This document shows, one piece after another, positions 17,061 through 26,582 of a stretch of 64,000 bases of DNA. The notes under the pieces are model-generated. The model saw nothing but the letters and a program-made list of their open reading frames with translations, had not been told where the DNA came from and ran no database searches. Source of the DNA: CAZRIE01 sp964600075 (GTDB taxonomy: Bacteria; Bacteroidota; Bacteroidia; Flavobacteriales; Flavobacteriaceae); the NCBI GenBank assembly GCA_964600075.1, contig CAZRIE010000008.1:1-64000 (forward strand). The letters run 5' to 3'. The position numbers were made by a program, and so were the translations under genes. The number at the start of each line of letters is the position of its first letter. The first letter of the stretch is position 1.

Positions 17061-18383
17061 TTAGCCGTAAACCTCCTTGACAAAATTTTCGTAAGTTACT
17101 TCTTTAATCTTTAGGTTGGCCTTCTCCTTATATAGTTTAATTAATTTTTGGCTCATCAATTGTTCTGATAAACGCTTAACCTCATCTTGGTTGCCCAACA
17201 CCCGTGCAGCAATATTGTCAAGCTCTTCTTCTTGTGGATTCAGTTGTCCGAACTGCGCCATTTGAGACTTTATAAAGCCTTTGGCGAATTCTTTTAATTC
17301 ATCGAACTGAATCTGCACATCGTTTTCTTTGATGATCTTACCCTCGATTAGTTGATAACGAAGACCTTTCTCTGATTTTTCATATTCTTCGTTGGCCTGT
17401 TCTTCAGATAAGGGCTCTTCACCAGTCATCTGTATCCATTTGGTCAAGAAACCGGCCGGGAGTTCAAACTTTGTATTTTCGATAAAATATTCGGTAACAT
17501 CGTTAAGCAACTTTTGATCTGCTTGTTGAACGAATTGTTTTTCAGAATCTTCTTTGATACGTCCTTTTAAATCTTTTTCAGATTTAATTTCATCTTTTCC
17601 GAACAATTTATCAAAAAGTTCTTGATCCAAAGCGGCGGGCTCCCGCTTATTGATTTCTTCAATAACGAAAGCGGCTTCGATATCGAGGTCAATAGCTTTT
17701 TCTTGAGAAATACCAAAAACGCTTGATACCAAATGATCTTCTTTAAAAAGTCCTTTAGATTTCAAGGTAACTAAATCACCGACCTTTTTTCCTTTAAGGG
17801 CATCAAGTGCTTTCTTACTTTTGATTTTGTCAAGTTCAAGCGTTGCTTTGTTGTCTATTTCTTCTTCTTCATTTTTCAACGTTCCGGTAACTTCGTCGTT
17901 TTTGTCGACTTGATCCTTACTAATTAGTTTGCCGTATTGTTTCTGAAGACGTTCGACCTGCTCGTTCACCATTTTTTTATCGGCAACGATTTTGTATTGG
18001 GTAATCGGTTTTTTAGTTTTTAAAGGCACTTCGAAATCAGGGGCTAGGCCTAACTCGAACTCGAAGTCAAGTTCTTCTTTGTCCCAATCAAAATTATCTT
18101 GTTGTTTGGGCAATGGATTTCCTAACACATCCAATTTTTCTTCGGTTAAGTATTTGTTCAGGTTATCTTGAAGCAGCTTATTCACTTCGTCGACCAGAAC
18201 CGCCTTACCATATTGTTTTTTAATAAGCCCCATCGGTACATGACCCTTTCTAAAACCGGGTATGTTAGCCTGCTTCCTATAATCGCTTAAAATACTATTT
18301 ACTTTTTCTTGATAATCATCTTTGGTAATGGCCACTTTTACGACGGCGTTCAAATCGTCGATCTGCTCTTTTGTAATATTCAT
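17061..18383 (-). CDS. tig: Trigger factor, ribosome-associated chaperone
   Basis: Trigger factor binds near the ribosome exit tunnel and shields nascent chains. The 440 residues show the ribosome-binding signature GFRKGHVPMGLIKKQYG near residues 39-55. An acidic and lysine-rich middle follows at the position of the peptidyl-prolyl isomerase domain; that domain looks highly diverged, as is common in Bacteroidota. A helical C-terminal substrate cradle completes the protein. A strong promoter lies at 18418-18448. Order tig-clpP-clpX is the classical one. Confidence 0.95.
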   Translation of the reverse strand: MNITKEQIDDLNAVVKVAITKDDYQEKVNSILSDYRKQANIPGFRKGHVPMGLIKKQYGKAVLVDEVNKLLQDNLNKYLTEEKLDVLGNPLPKQQDNFDWDKEELDFEFELGLAPDFEVPLKTKKPITQYKIVADKKMVNEQVERLQKQYGKLISKDQVDKNDEVTGTLKNEEEEIDNKATLELDKIKSKKALDALKGKKVGDLVTLKSKGLFKEDHLVSSVFGISQEKAIDLDIEAAFVIEEINKREPAALDQELFDKLFGKDEIKSEKDLKGRIKEDSEKQFVQQADQKLLNDVTEYFIENTKFELPAGFLTKWIQMTGEEPLSEEQANEEYEKSEKGLRYQLIEGKIIKENDVQIQFDELKEFAKGFIKSQMAQFGQLNPQEEELDNIAARVLGNQDEVKRLSEQLMSQKLIKLYKEKANLKIKEVTYENFVKEVYG

Positions 18384-18417
18384 CTAAATCTTCTTTTTAT
18401 TTCCACAAAATGGGATG

Positions 18418-18448
18418 CAAAAGTAGTACAATAAATGCAGCATACCAA
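18418..18448 (-). promoter_or_regulatory. tig promoter
   Basis: Read on the minus strand: TTGG (18448-18445), a 19-base spacer, then TACTTTTG (18425-18418), a perfect match to TAnnTTTG. The ATG is 34 bases downstream. This is the best promoter in the window. Confidence 0.75.
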
Positions 18449-18487
18449 GTTTTCAAACCATTGGAATTCAAACCTCAACTACGATTT

Positions 18488-18829
18488 TTAATCTTCTTTC
18501 AAAAGTGAGAACAGAATAGACTGCAGAAAGGAAAGAAGCAGGCTAAAAAGCAAGGCCCACCAGATACCATCAACAGTAAAACCATCGATAAGTTTGTCGG
18601 CCAGTAGTATAATTATGGCGTTGATTATCAATAGGAAAAGCCCGAAAGTAATAATAGTAACAGGCAGGGTAAGTATCACCAATATCGGTTTTACTATAAA
18701 GTTCAAAAGGCTTAGTACAATGGCGACGATAATAGCGGTCAAATAGGTGTCCACTGATACATTTGGTAGCACTTTCGATAATACGATTACTGCAAGGGCG
18801 CTGAGAAGAATTCGTAGTATGAGTTTCAT
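18488..18829 (-). CDS. PF04020 'phage holin' family membrane protein
   Basis: A 113-residue protein almost wholly made of four hydrophobic segments, with NFIVKPILVILTLPVTIIT in the middle, typical of the PF04020 family (Mycobact_4TM). Despite the database name it is a chromosomal housekeeping protein of unknown function in many bacteria. It stands alone between tig and the esterase and shares no lytic partners, so a holin role is not supported here. Confidence 0.82.
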   Translation of the reverse strand: MKLILRILLSALAVIVLSKVLPNVSVDTYLTAIIVAIVLSLLNFIVKPILVILTLPVTIITFGLFLLIINAIIILLADKLIDGFTVDGIWWALLFSLLLSFLQSILFSLLKED

Positions 18830-18980
18830 TTGAAAATATTTAGTTAAAAAAAGAGTAAAGTGGGAATTACCGAAAACACTAAAATTAGAGATTTAATCGC
18901 AATAGCTCGATAAGAAATGCTTCATATTTCCTTTATTTTTGATTCTAATTGCAATATGCATTGAAGTATTGTTTAATGCG

Positions 18981-19757
18981 CTAACTCTTTAAAAAGGACA
19001 TGGATGTCTCAAAAAACTGTTTCGGATTTTCGGCATGCAGCCAATGTCCGGCATTAGCTATAGTCTCCAAAATTGCTAAAGGAAAGTGTTTCTTGATTTC
19101 AGAGATGTCGCTTTGGGCAATGTATTCGGATCGATCTCCGCGCAGAAATAGAGCAGGGCCCTTGTAGCTATCAGTTGCACCTATGTTTTCCCCGATTTCA
19201 TCCATTTTTTGGCTCAGTACCTCCAAATTGAAACGAAACCCAAGCTTCCCCTTTTCTACCCAATACAGATTTTTTAACAAGAATTGGCGAGTGCCAAAAT
19301 CTGTAATATGTTTTTCCAATTGGGCGTTTGCATCATTTCTAGAATGTATTCCATTAAAATCAAGTGTATTAAGGCTATCGATAATCGGTTGATGGTGCGG
19401 CGGATAATACTTGGGTGCGATATCGGCGACCAACAATTTTTCAGTGTGCTCCGGATAGGCGCAGGCGAATTGCATAGAGGTCTTACCACCCATAGAGTGG
19501 CCTAAAATTATGACTTTTTGTAGTCTGTGGTAATCGACATAGCGTTTCAGGTCTTCGGCAAGTAAATCGTAATTGAAATCGGTTGACCAAAAACTTTTAC
19601 CGTGGTTTCGCTGGTCAATAAGGTGAGTCTCAAAGCCTAATTTCGCATATTGGTTGCCAAGGGTTTTCCAATTATCCGACATCCCCAAAAAACCATGTAA
19701 GATTAATAATGGATTGCCCTCGCCCAATATTTGTGAATGGAGAATTTTAGTTTCCAT
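18981..19757 (-). CDS. Alpha/beta-hydrolase (YbfF-like esterase)
   Basis: A 258-residue cytoplasmic hydrolase. The oxyanion region is LILHGFLGMSDNWK near residue 18, the nucleophile elbow is GHSMGG near residue 86, and the catalytic His is in NAGHWLHAENP near 240. The HGFLG plus DQRNHGKS pattern matches the YbfF group of small acyl-CoA or ester hydrolases. It lies 57 bases downstream of pdxJ on the same strand and may be cotranscribed. The substrate is unknown. Confidence 0.87.
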   Translation of the reverse strand: METKILHSQILGEGNPLLILHGFLGMSDNWKTLGNQYAKLGFETHLIDQRNHGKSFWSTDFNYDLLAEDLKRYVDYHRLQKVIILGHSMGGKTSMQFACAYPEHTEKLLVADIAPKYYPPHHQPIIDSLNTLDFNGIHSRNDANAQLEKHITDFGTRQFLLKNLYWVEKGKLGFRFNLEVLSQKMDEIGENIGATDSYKGPALFLRGDRSEYIAQSDISEIKKHFPLAILETIANAGHWLHAENPKQFFETSMSFLKS

Positions 19758-19814
19758 AGATGGTAATCGATTATCAATTAGTAGTTTTCAGTAAGGTAAA
19801 ACCTGAAACCTCGA

Positions 19815-20531
19815 TTATTTCAATTTGTTCAGATACATGTTTATTACATTGTCCAGGCCTAGATATAAAGATTCACAAATCAAGGCATGCCCGATGGAAA
19901 CCTCCAACAGGTGTGGAACATTTTCTTTGAAATATTTGATGTTGTCCAAGCTCAGATCATGCCCTGCATTAATTCCTAGCGCATTGCTGTTTGCAACCTT
20001 AGCTGCTTCAATGAAAGGTTTTACAGCTTCTGAATGATTTCCTTTCCCATATATTTCAGCATAGCTTTCGGTGTAGAGTTCGATGCGATCAGTACCTGTT
20101 TTTGCTGCGCCTTCGACCATTTTAGCATCTGCATCGACAAAAATGGATGTTCGAATACCAGCTTGTTTGAACGTTTTTATGACATCCTTTAAAAAATCAA
20201 TGTGCTTAACAGTGTCCCAGCCGGCATTCGAGGTAATGGCATCAACCGCGTCAGGCACTAAAGTGACTTGGGTGGGCTTCACCTCAAGAACTAGGTCAAC
20301 GAATTTAGGAACCGGGTTTCCTTCGATATTGAACTCGGTAGTAACCATTCTTTTAAGGTCTCGGGCATCCTGATATCTTATGTGACGCTCATCTGGCCGT
20401 GGGTGTATGGTAATTCCATTTGCACCGAAGCTTTCTATGTCAGCTGAGGTCTTTACCAAATTTGGCATATTACCGCCCCTGGCATTTCGAAGTGTTGCTA
20501 TTTTATTAATATTTACACTGAGTTTTGTCAT
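19815..20531 (-). CDS. pdxJ: Pyridoxine 5'-phosphate synthase PdxJ
   Basis: PdxJ condenses deoxyxylulose 5-phosphate with 3-amino-2-oxopropyl phosphate to make pyridoxine 5'-phosphate, the last ring-forming step of vitamin B6 synthesis. The 238 residues show LSVNINKIATLRNARGG at 4-20, the phosphate-binding region GITIHPRPDERHIR near 38-51, and INAGHDLSLDN near 193. The gene is divergent from the CBS-domain gene. Confidence 0.96.
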   Translation of the reverse strand: MTKLSVNINKIATLRNARGGNMPNLVKTSADIESFGANGITIHPRPDERHIRYQDARDLKRMVTTEFNIEGNPVPKFVDLVLEVKPTQVTLVPDAVDAITSNAGWDTVKHIDFLKDVIKTFKQAGIRTSIFVDADAKMVEGAAKTGTDRIELYTESYAEIYGKGNHSEAVKPFIEAAKVANSNALGINAGHDLSLDNIKYFKENVPHLLEVSIGHALICESLYLGLDNVINMYLNKLK

Positions 20532-20557
20532 TTATCCTATTTTATTTACCATTCATA

Positions 20558-20565
20558 CAAAAATA
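20558..20565 (-). promoter_or_regulatory. -7 element of pdxJ
   Basis: The minus strand reads TATTTTTG, a perfect -7 match 26 bases before the pdxJ ATG. No good -33 element was found at the usual distance. Confidence 0.4.
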
Positions 20566-20624
20566 CAACTTAGGCATGCCTTTTGATATATTAAATTAGT
20601 ATTTTGCGTTTAACAGATAGAATT

Positions 20625-21281
20625 ATGCAGATCCAATCTCATATCGTTACGAACATCCCGACCTTTAAAATCGACGATTCCTTATCAAAAGTTATCGATT
20701 TTTTTAAAGAGAATACGCATTCGCATATTGCTATTGTTGAAGATGGAGCCTATTTGGGTGTTCTCGGGGAAAATGACCTTGAGAATTTTGACCGCAGCGA
20801 AAAAGTCGAACAATACCGATATGATCTCGACACTTTTTTTGTGCGTAAGGAAACCAATTGGTTAGATGTATTGGAAACGTTTGCACGAAACGAAGCAAAC
20901 TTGGTGCCGGTCTTGGACGATAAAGGAAGAATCAAAGGTTATTACGATTTGACCGATATTGTCAGCGTATTTATAGATACGCCCTTTTTTACCGAACCTG
21001 GTGGTATAATCGTTTTGGCAAAAGGCATTAAAGATTACTCATTCAGTGAAATTGCGCAGATTGTAGAGAGCAACAACACGAAATTGATCGGTGGGTTCAT
21101 TACCGATTCAAAGAACGACGTTATTCAGATAACCATAAAGATAGCCTCTTCTAATTTGAATGATATTCTTCAGACCTTCCGGCGGTATAATTACAACATT
21201 ATTTTTGGCAACACCGATGATCAGTTCTTGGAAGATTTAAAAGAACGCTCCGATTATTTGGAAAAATACCTTAATGTTTAA
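20625..21281 (+). CDS. CBS-domain protein
   Basis: A 218-residue cytoplasmic protein with two N-terminal CBS repeats (about residues 5-60 and 70-125) that probably bind an adenine nucleotide, then a C-terminal ACT-like or unknown domain near 135-205 (GGFITDSKNDVIQITIKIAS). No enzymatic domain is attached, so a regulatory role is inferred. The ATG at 20625 is chosen; the frame extends to a TTG at 20604, but that overlaps the -7-like sequence TATTTTG at 20600-20606. It precedes nadK by about 100 bases. Confidence 0.8.
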   Translation: MQIQSHIVTNIPTFKIDDSLSKVIDFFKENTHSHIAIVEDGAYLGVLGENDLENFDRSEKVEQYRYDLDTFFVRKETNWLDVLETFARNEANLVPVLDDKGRIKGYYDLTDIVSVFIDTPFFTEPGGIIVLAKGIKDYSFSEIAQIVESNNTKLIGGFITDSKNDVIQITIKIASSNLNDILQTFRRYNYNIIFGNTDDQFLEDLKERSDYLEKYLNV

Positions 21282-21333
21282 GACATTTGATTGAATATCG
21301 CCAAAATCGTCTCTATTAAAAACTTACAATGAT

Positions 21334-21341
21334 TATTTTTG
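21334..21341 (+). promoter_or_regulatory. -7 element upstream of nadK
   Basis: TATTTTTG matches the -7 consensus exactly; the nadK ATG follows after 46 bases. A -33 element is not apparent. Confidence 0.4.
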
Positions 21342-21387
21342 TCTTCGGAGGTCTACTGGCCTTTGAACAAAAAGATAAAGATAACCT

Positions 21388-22269
21388 ATGAAAGTTGCCA
21401 TTTTCAGTCAAACTTATCAACAGGATACCTTGCAATATGTGATGGAGCTTTTAAGAGAGCTCGAAAAGGAGCAAGTGGTTATATCCATTGAAAAAGATTT
21501 TCACGCATTCCTTTCCGAAAATTATAGAGCCGATAGTTATCATAGTTTTACCGATAAAGAAGGATTGGATACGTCTTTCGATATGTTCGTTAGTTTCGGG
21601 GGAGATGGTACTATCTTGCGGGCAACGACTTTTGTAAGGGATTTAGGTATACCGATTGTCGGAGTGAATACAGGACGTCTCGGTTTTCTTTCGACATTCA
21701 ATAAAGAAGAAGTTCGTAGAGTCGTTCAAGAATTCGTAAAAGGAAACTATACCATTGTAGAAAGAAGCTTGGTCGAAGTGAGTGCTGAGTCGAATATTCC
21801 GGAGTTGGTGCCAATGAATTTTGCACTTAACGAAATCACCGTAAGCAGAAAAGATACCACTTCTATGATTACTGTTGAGACCTATCTCAACAACGAATAC
21901 CTTACATCGTATTGGGCCGATGGTTTGATTATAGCTACACCTACAGGCTCCACGGGCTACTCTCTAAGTTGTGGCGGTCCGGTAATAGTGCCGACGGCAA
22001 AATCGTTGGTACTGACCCCGATTGCGCCGCACAACCTTAATGCAAGACCCTTGGTGATTTCAGATGATACTCATATTCGTTTGAAAGTTTCGGGCAGGGA
22101 AGAGAACCACCTGATTTCGTTAGATTCAAGGATAGCTTCAGTCGAAAACGGCAAAGAGATTTTAATAAAGAAAGCTGACTTCGCCATTAAAATGGTTGAA
22201 TATACTTCAGAGAGTTTTCTAAAAACGTTGCGGAACAAATTGTTATGGGGTGAAGATCGCCGCAATTGA
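21388..22269 (+). CDS. nadK: NAD kinase
   Basis: NadK phosphorylates NAD to NADP using ATP or polyphosphate. The 293 residues hold the signature GGDGTILRA near residue 72, GVNTGRLGFL near 93, NEITVSRKDTTSM near 148 and the glycine-rich ATPTGSTGYSLSCGGP near 189. Length and motif order are normal. It lies between the CBS gene and the DUF6089 gene, at the head of the envelope cluster. Confidence 0.97.
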   Translation: MKVAIFSQTYQQDTLQYVMELLRELEKEQVVISIEKDFHAFLSENYRADSYHSFTDKEGLDTSFDMFVSFGGDGTILRATTFVRDLGIPIVGVNTGRLGFLSTFNKEEVRRVVQEFVKGNYTIVERSLVEVSAESNIPELVPMNFALNEITVSRKDTTSMITVETYLNNEYLTSYWADGLIIATPTGSTGYSLSCGGPVIVPTAKSLVLTPIAPHNLNARPLVISDDTHIRLKVSGREENHLISLDSRIASVENGKEILIKKADFAIKMVEYTSESFLKTLRNKLLWGEDRRN

Positions 22270-22369
22270 GCATTTGGCAGACAATAAATAATCGCAAATA
22301 CTGTTTATCAATTGAGAACATTAATATAACAGCTGGTCGTAATTGTTATATTCGCAAACTATACTATTT

Positions 22370-23068
22370 ATGAAGCAATTCATTATCGTGGTGCTGCTAT
22401 GCGCATTTGGTGAAGCAAGTTCCCAGACCTATGAGGTAGGTCTTTTCGCCGGCGGCGCTAATAATATCGGTGATGTAGGGCGCACCAATTATATATTGCC
22501 ATCAAACATTGCCTTTGGCGGATTATTCAAATGGAACAAGGCCAAGCGCTATGCATGGCGGGCGAGTGTTATTTATGGGAAATTTACGGCCGACGATTCA
22601 AAATCGAACAGCCCTTCTCGAAAACAGCGAGGGTATGTTGTCGACAACTCGATTTTAGAAGCTTCCGCTGGGCTTGAATTCAATTTCGTCGAATACAACC
22701 TGCATAAATTGGGCCCTGCGTTTACCCCTTACTTATACACCGGAGTTACTTATTTCAGATATGACTATAATTACTTCGACGCTGGCCAGCTATTAGATGT
22801 TGGCCAGAAAGATGGTTCTTTTGCCATTCCGATGACAGTAGGTGCCAAATTACGTTTGAACCAATTTTTTATTTTAGGTGCAGAAATCGGAGCGCGCTAC
22901 ACCTTCACAGATAACCTGGATGCCAGTAACCCGACCAAATTGAACGTTAGCGAACAGTTGGGAGACCTTCAGTTTGGCAATATTTTTAATGACGATTGGT
23001 ACGTTTTCTCAGGATTAACCTTAACTTACACCTTCGGCAGAAAACCATGTATGGACTGTTTCGAATGA
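22370..23068 (+). CDS. DUF6089 outer-membrane beta-barrel protein
   Basis: A 232-residue secreted protein with a signal peptide (about residues 1-19, ending SSQ) and alternating beta-strand segments such as YEVGLFAGGANNIGDVG and TPYLYTGVTYFRYDY. It matches DUF6089, a barrel family conserved upstream of uppS-bamA in Bacteroidota. Function is unknown; the location suggests a role in outer-membrane biogenesis. The ATG at 22370 starts the signal peptide. A TTG nine codons upstream overlaps the -7-like TATATTCG at 22347-22354 and is rejected. Confidence 0.82.
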   Translation: MKQFIIVVLLCAFGEASSQTYEVGLFAGGANNIGDVGRTNYILPSNIAFGGLFKWNKAKRYAWRASVIYGKFTADDSKSNSPSRKQRGYVVDNSILEASAGLEFNFVEYNLHKLGPAFTPYLYTGVTYFRYDYNYFDAGQLLDVGQKDGSFAIPMTVGAKLRLNQFFILGAEIGARYTFTDNLDASNPTKLNVSEQLGDLQFGNIFNDDWYVFSGLTLTYTFGRKPCMDCFE

Positions 23069-23121
23069 GGCCGATCAAGCACCACTACGTTTTATGTTCA
23101 GAATAGTATGATTGATTTATT

Positions 23122-23862
23122 ATGGACATTTTCGAAGAGATAGATAAACAAAACTTACCATCACACATTGCCATAATTATGGATGGTAATGGCCGTTGGG
23201 CTAAACAACGGGGCAAGCACAGGATCTTTGGTCATGAAAACGGGGTGCACGCAGTTCGAAATACGGTAGAAAACTGTGCTAAGCTCGGTGTTGGTTGCTT
23301 AACTTTATATACTTTCTCTACTGAAAATTGGAAGAGGCCTAAATTGGAGATCGATACCCTAATGAAACTTCTGGTATCTTCCTTGAAAAAGGAGCTAAAG
23401 ACCTTCACTGAAAACAACATCAAGCTCAACACTATAGGTGATATCGCATTACTTCCTAAAAAAGCTTTTAGAGAGCTTAAAGAGGTGATGGAAAAAACAA
23501 GTAATAATACCGGAATGACACTTACCTTGGCCTTAAGTTATGGTGCGCGCGAAGAAATAAAGAACGCTGTGCAGCAAATCAGTGCCAAAGTTAAAAATAA
23601 TATAATTTCAATTGAAAGTATTGATGAAACCATTATTAATACCCATCTTTACACGCACAATTTGCCCGATGTAGATTTGCTGATCCGTACCAGTGGGGAA
23701 CATCGGATTAGCAATTTTTTACTTTGGCAGATAGCCTATGCGGAATTATATTTCGTTGATGTATTTTGGCCCGATTTTAGTGGCGAACATCTTGCAAAGG
23801 CCATTAAAAGTTACCAGAATAGAGAACGAAGATTTGGAAAAACTAGCGAACAACTCAAATAA
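23122..23862 (+). CDS. uppS: Isoprenyl transferase (undecaprenyl diphosphate synthase)
   Basis: UppS is a cis-prenyltransferase that extends farnesyl diphosphate to the C55 carrier lipid for murein and other polymers. The 246 residues begin with the catalytic block IMDGNGRWAKQRG near 20-32 (Asp22-type residue), followed by TLYTFSTENWKRP near 69-81 and LLIRTSGEHRISNFLLWQ near 190, all in standard order. The stop is followed after four bases by the bamA start, so the two are cotranscribed. Confidence 0.97.
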   Translation: MDIFEEIDKQNLPSHIAIIMDGNGRWAKQRGKHRIFGHENGVHAVRNTVENCAKLGVGCLTLYTFSTENWKRPKLEIDTLMKLLVSSLKKELKTFTENNIKLNTIGDIALLPKKAFRELKEVMEKTSNNTGMTLTLALSYGAREEIKNAVQQISAKVKNNIISIESIDETIINTHLYTHNLPDVDLLIRTSGEHRISNFLLWQIAYAELYFVDVFWPDFSGEHLAKAIKSYQNRERRFGKTSEQLK

Positions 23863-23866
23863 CGAT

Positions 23867-26491
23867 ATGAAAAGGTTCATGTCCTTTGAACCCTTACTAA
23901 TACTCCTCCTACTTTTCATTACTACTTTTACAACCGCGCAAGAGCTTTCTTTTGAAGACGGTAAAAAGTATATTTTGGGTGGTCTTGAGGTTACCGGTCT
24001 GCAAAGTTATAACGAGCAGACGGTCATGACCTATACGGGTTTGAGGGTCGGTCAGCCAATTACGGTGCCCGGTGACGAAATCAGTGCGGTCATAAATAAA
24101 TTATGGGGTCTCGAGCTTTTCCGAAATATCGATTTCTATATAACAAATATCGAAGGCGATAAAGTTTTTTTAGAACTTAATATTTCCGAGAGACCAACGC
24201 TTTCAGGTGTAAAGATTAACGGCGTCAAACCTAAAAAGGTAGATGAAATAATCAAGGATACCGATCTAAAAAAAGGAAAAAAAATTACGGAAAGCTTAAT
24301 CGCCAATACCAAGAACTATTTAGAGAACAAATACAAAAAGAAAGGTTTGTTGAATGCTAATGTGACTATTATCGTCGCTAATGATACCACTGAGACCAAT
24401 GCGCAAAAGATGGTAATCAATGTCAACAAGGGTGATAAAGTAAAGATTAAGAGCATGATATTTGAGGGTAATGAGCAACTTTCCGATGGAAAATTGAAAA
24501 AAGCCTTTAAGAAAACTAAAGAAAAGCGGTTTTTGCGTTTCTGGAAAAAATCAAAGTTCATTGAAGAAGATTACCAGAACGATTTGAACCTTTTAGCTGA
24601 TAAGTATGCCGAGAACGGTTACCGAGATGCACGTATTGTAAGCGACTCCATTATCAAAGTCGATGAAAACAATATCAATCTGAAGTTCGAAATTGAGGAA
24701 GGTAATAAGTATTATTTCGGAGACGTCAATTTTATTGGTAATAGCGTGTATACAGACCGTATGTTGGCTGCTGTCTTGGGCATTAAGAAGGGTGATACCT
24801 ATAATGGTGTATTGCTTCGCGAGCGTATAGCAGATGATTCAAAGCCAGATGCCGAAGATTTGACCAATCTTTACCAGAACAATGGTTATCTGTTTTCGTC
24901 GATTAACCCAGTTGAGATATCGGCACAGAACGATACGATTAATTTTGAGATCAGAATCATAGAAGGTAAGGAGACCTTCTTGAACCATGTCGATGTTGTT
25001 GGTAATGACCGTACAAATGATCATGTGGTCTACAGGGAGTTACGAACGCGACCCGGTAATAAGTACGATAAAAGCGATATCATTCGAACTATTCGTGAAC
25101 TACAGCAATTGGGGTATTTTGATGCAGAGCAGATTAAGCCCGATATTCAGAATGCAAATCCGAACGAGGGTACCGTTGATGTAAAATGGAACTTAGTAGA
25201 ATCGGGTTCAAGCCAAATTGAACTTCAGGGTGGTTACGGAGGAGGAGGGTTTATAGGTACCTTGGGGCTTTCGTTCAATAATTTCTCGATAAAGGACATA
25301 CTTAAGGGCAAGGAATACAAGCCGGTACCCATGGGTGATGGGCAGACCTTTGCGATGAGGGTACAAGCAAGTAGAACCTTTCGCGTCTACAGTCTAAATT
25401 TTGCCGAACCTTGGATGGGTGGAAAAAAGCCCGTCAGGTTTAGTTTGAACCTGTCAAGAACACAGCAGTTTGGGGTGGACTATGCTAATTCCAGTCAAGG
25501 TAGAATTGAGGTCGATAAAAACGTAGGTTTCGCTATTACAGGTGTTTCGGCCGGTCTTGCAAAGCGGGTACAATGGCCAGATGACTTCTTTACCATTTCG
25601 CATTCACTTAGCTATCAGCTGTACGAATTCAACAATTATGATATTGGATTGTTCAATTTTGGAAATGGAAAATCGAATTCATTGGCCTATACGTTGGGCA
25701 TCTCAAGAAATGCCACTGGTGGCGGCCGTATTTTTCCAAGAAGCGGCTCTAATTTTGAAATTTCCGCAAAATTCACCCCACCTTACTCTCTTTTTAGCGA
25801 CAAGGATTATGCATCTCTTCGAGATCGCAGTGCAGAATTAACGCAATTAAAAGCCGAACGCGCACAACAAGGGCTGCCCCTTACTCCGGAAGAAACCAAA
25901 GAATTAGAGGAAATCGACCAAGAAAGGTTCAAGTGGCTCGAATACTATAAGCTCAAATTTAAGGCAGATTGGTATACGACCTTATTTGGTGATTTGGTGC
26001 TGCGCACCAACGCCGAATTCGGTTTCTTGGGCAATTATAATAATGATGTGGGCGATGTACCATTTGAACGTTTCTTTGTTGGGGGCGACGGTCTTGGTAA
26101 TTTTACGCTCGATGGCAGGGATGTCGTACAAATGAGAGGTTATGAGAATCAGTCCCTTACGCCAGTTAGTCCAGTAACTGGACAGCAAGAAGGTGGATTG
26201 GTGTATAACAAATTTTCGCTTGAACTTCGGTATCCATTGACCCTAAAACCTTCGGCTTCCATCTATGGGCTTGTTTTCTTAGAAGGAGGTCAAGCGTTCA
26301 ACAATTTTCAAGAGTTTAATCCGTTTGAAATAAGACGATCGGCCGGAGTGGGGCTGCGCATTTTTATGCCGGCATTCGGGTTATTGGGCATAGATTTTGG
26401 TTATGGGTTCGACGAAGACCTGCGACCACAATCGGCAGGCCAAGGGCCTAGCGGATGGCAAACTCACTTCATTATCGGCCAACAGTTTTAA
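23867..26491 (+). CDS. bamA: Outer membrane assembly factor BamA
   Basis: BamA folds and inserts beta-barrel proteins into the outer membrane. From the ATG at 23867 it has 874 residues: a signal peptide (1-25, ending FTTAQ), five POTRA domains to about residue 450 (each with a GN-type turn such as FIGNSVYTDRML and VVGNDRTNDHVVYRE) and the Omp85 barrel, ending in Phe. The open frame extends upstream into uppS, but the chosen start gives the signal peptide. A Lys/Arg-rich stretch KKTKEKRFLRFWKK lies in the third POTRA, and a charged loop of about 40 residues near 650-690 interrupts the barrel. Confidence 0.96.
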   Translation: MKRFMSFEPLLILLLLFITTFTTAQELSFEDGKKYILGGLEVTGLQSYNEQTVMTYTGLRVGQPITVPGDEISAVINKLWGLELFRNIDFYITNIEGDKVFLELNISERPTLSGVKINGVKPKKVDEIIKDTDLKKGKKITESLIANTKNYLENKYKKKGLLNANVTIIVANDTTETNAQKMVINVNKGDKVKIKSMIFEGNEQLSDGKLKKAFKKTKEKRFLRFWKKSKFIEEDYQNDLNLLADKYAENGYRDARIVSDSIIKVDENNINLKFEIEEGNKYYFGDVNFIGNSVYTDRMLAAVLGIKKGDTYNGVLLRERIADDSKPDAEDLTNLYQNNGYLFSSINPVEISAQNDTINFEIRIIEGKETFLNHVDVVGNDRTNDHVVYRELRTRPGNKYDKSDIIRTIRELQQLGYFDAEQIKPDIQNANPNEGTVDVKWNLVESGSSQIELQGGYGGGGFIGTLGLSFNNFSIKDILKGKEYKPVPMGDGQTFAMRVQASRTFRVYSLNFAEPWMGGKKPVRFSLNLSRTQQFGVDYANSSQGRIEVDKNVGFAITGVSAGLAKRVQWPDDFFTISHSLSYQLYEFNNYDIGLFNFGNGKSNSLAYTLGISRNATGGGRIFPRSGSNFEISAKFTPPYSLFSDKDYASLRDRSAELTQLKAERAQQGLPLTPEETKELEEIDQERFKWLEYYKLKFKADWYTTLFGDLVLRTNAEFGFLGNYNNDVGDVPFERFFVGGDGLGNFTLDGRDVVQMRGYENQSLTPVSPVTGQQEGGLVYNKFSLELRYPLTLKPSASIYGLVFLEGGQAFNNFQEFNPFEIRRSAGVGLRIFMPAFGLLGIDFGYGFDEDLRPQSAGQGPSGWQTHFIIGQQF

Positions 26492-26539
26492 TGTAAAGAA
26501 TCGTAACAAAGGCTAAAACGTTCATTTTAAAAGTTTTAG

Positions 26540-26547
26540 TAATTTTG
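26540..26547 (+). promoter_or_regulatory. -7 element of the first skp gene
   Basis: TAATTTTG is an exact -7 match 35 bases before the ATG, suggesting a transcript separate from bamA. No -33 element is seen. Confidence 0.4.
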
Positions 26548-26582
26548 GCACGATATTTTCTATTGGATAAAACGATTATGAA

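Noticed and set aside
18488..18829. Holin, hinting at a prophage
   Set aside because: PF04020 proteins are chromosomal; no endolysin, integrase or other phage gene is adjacent.
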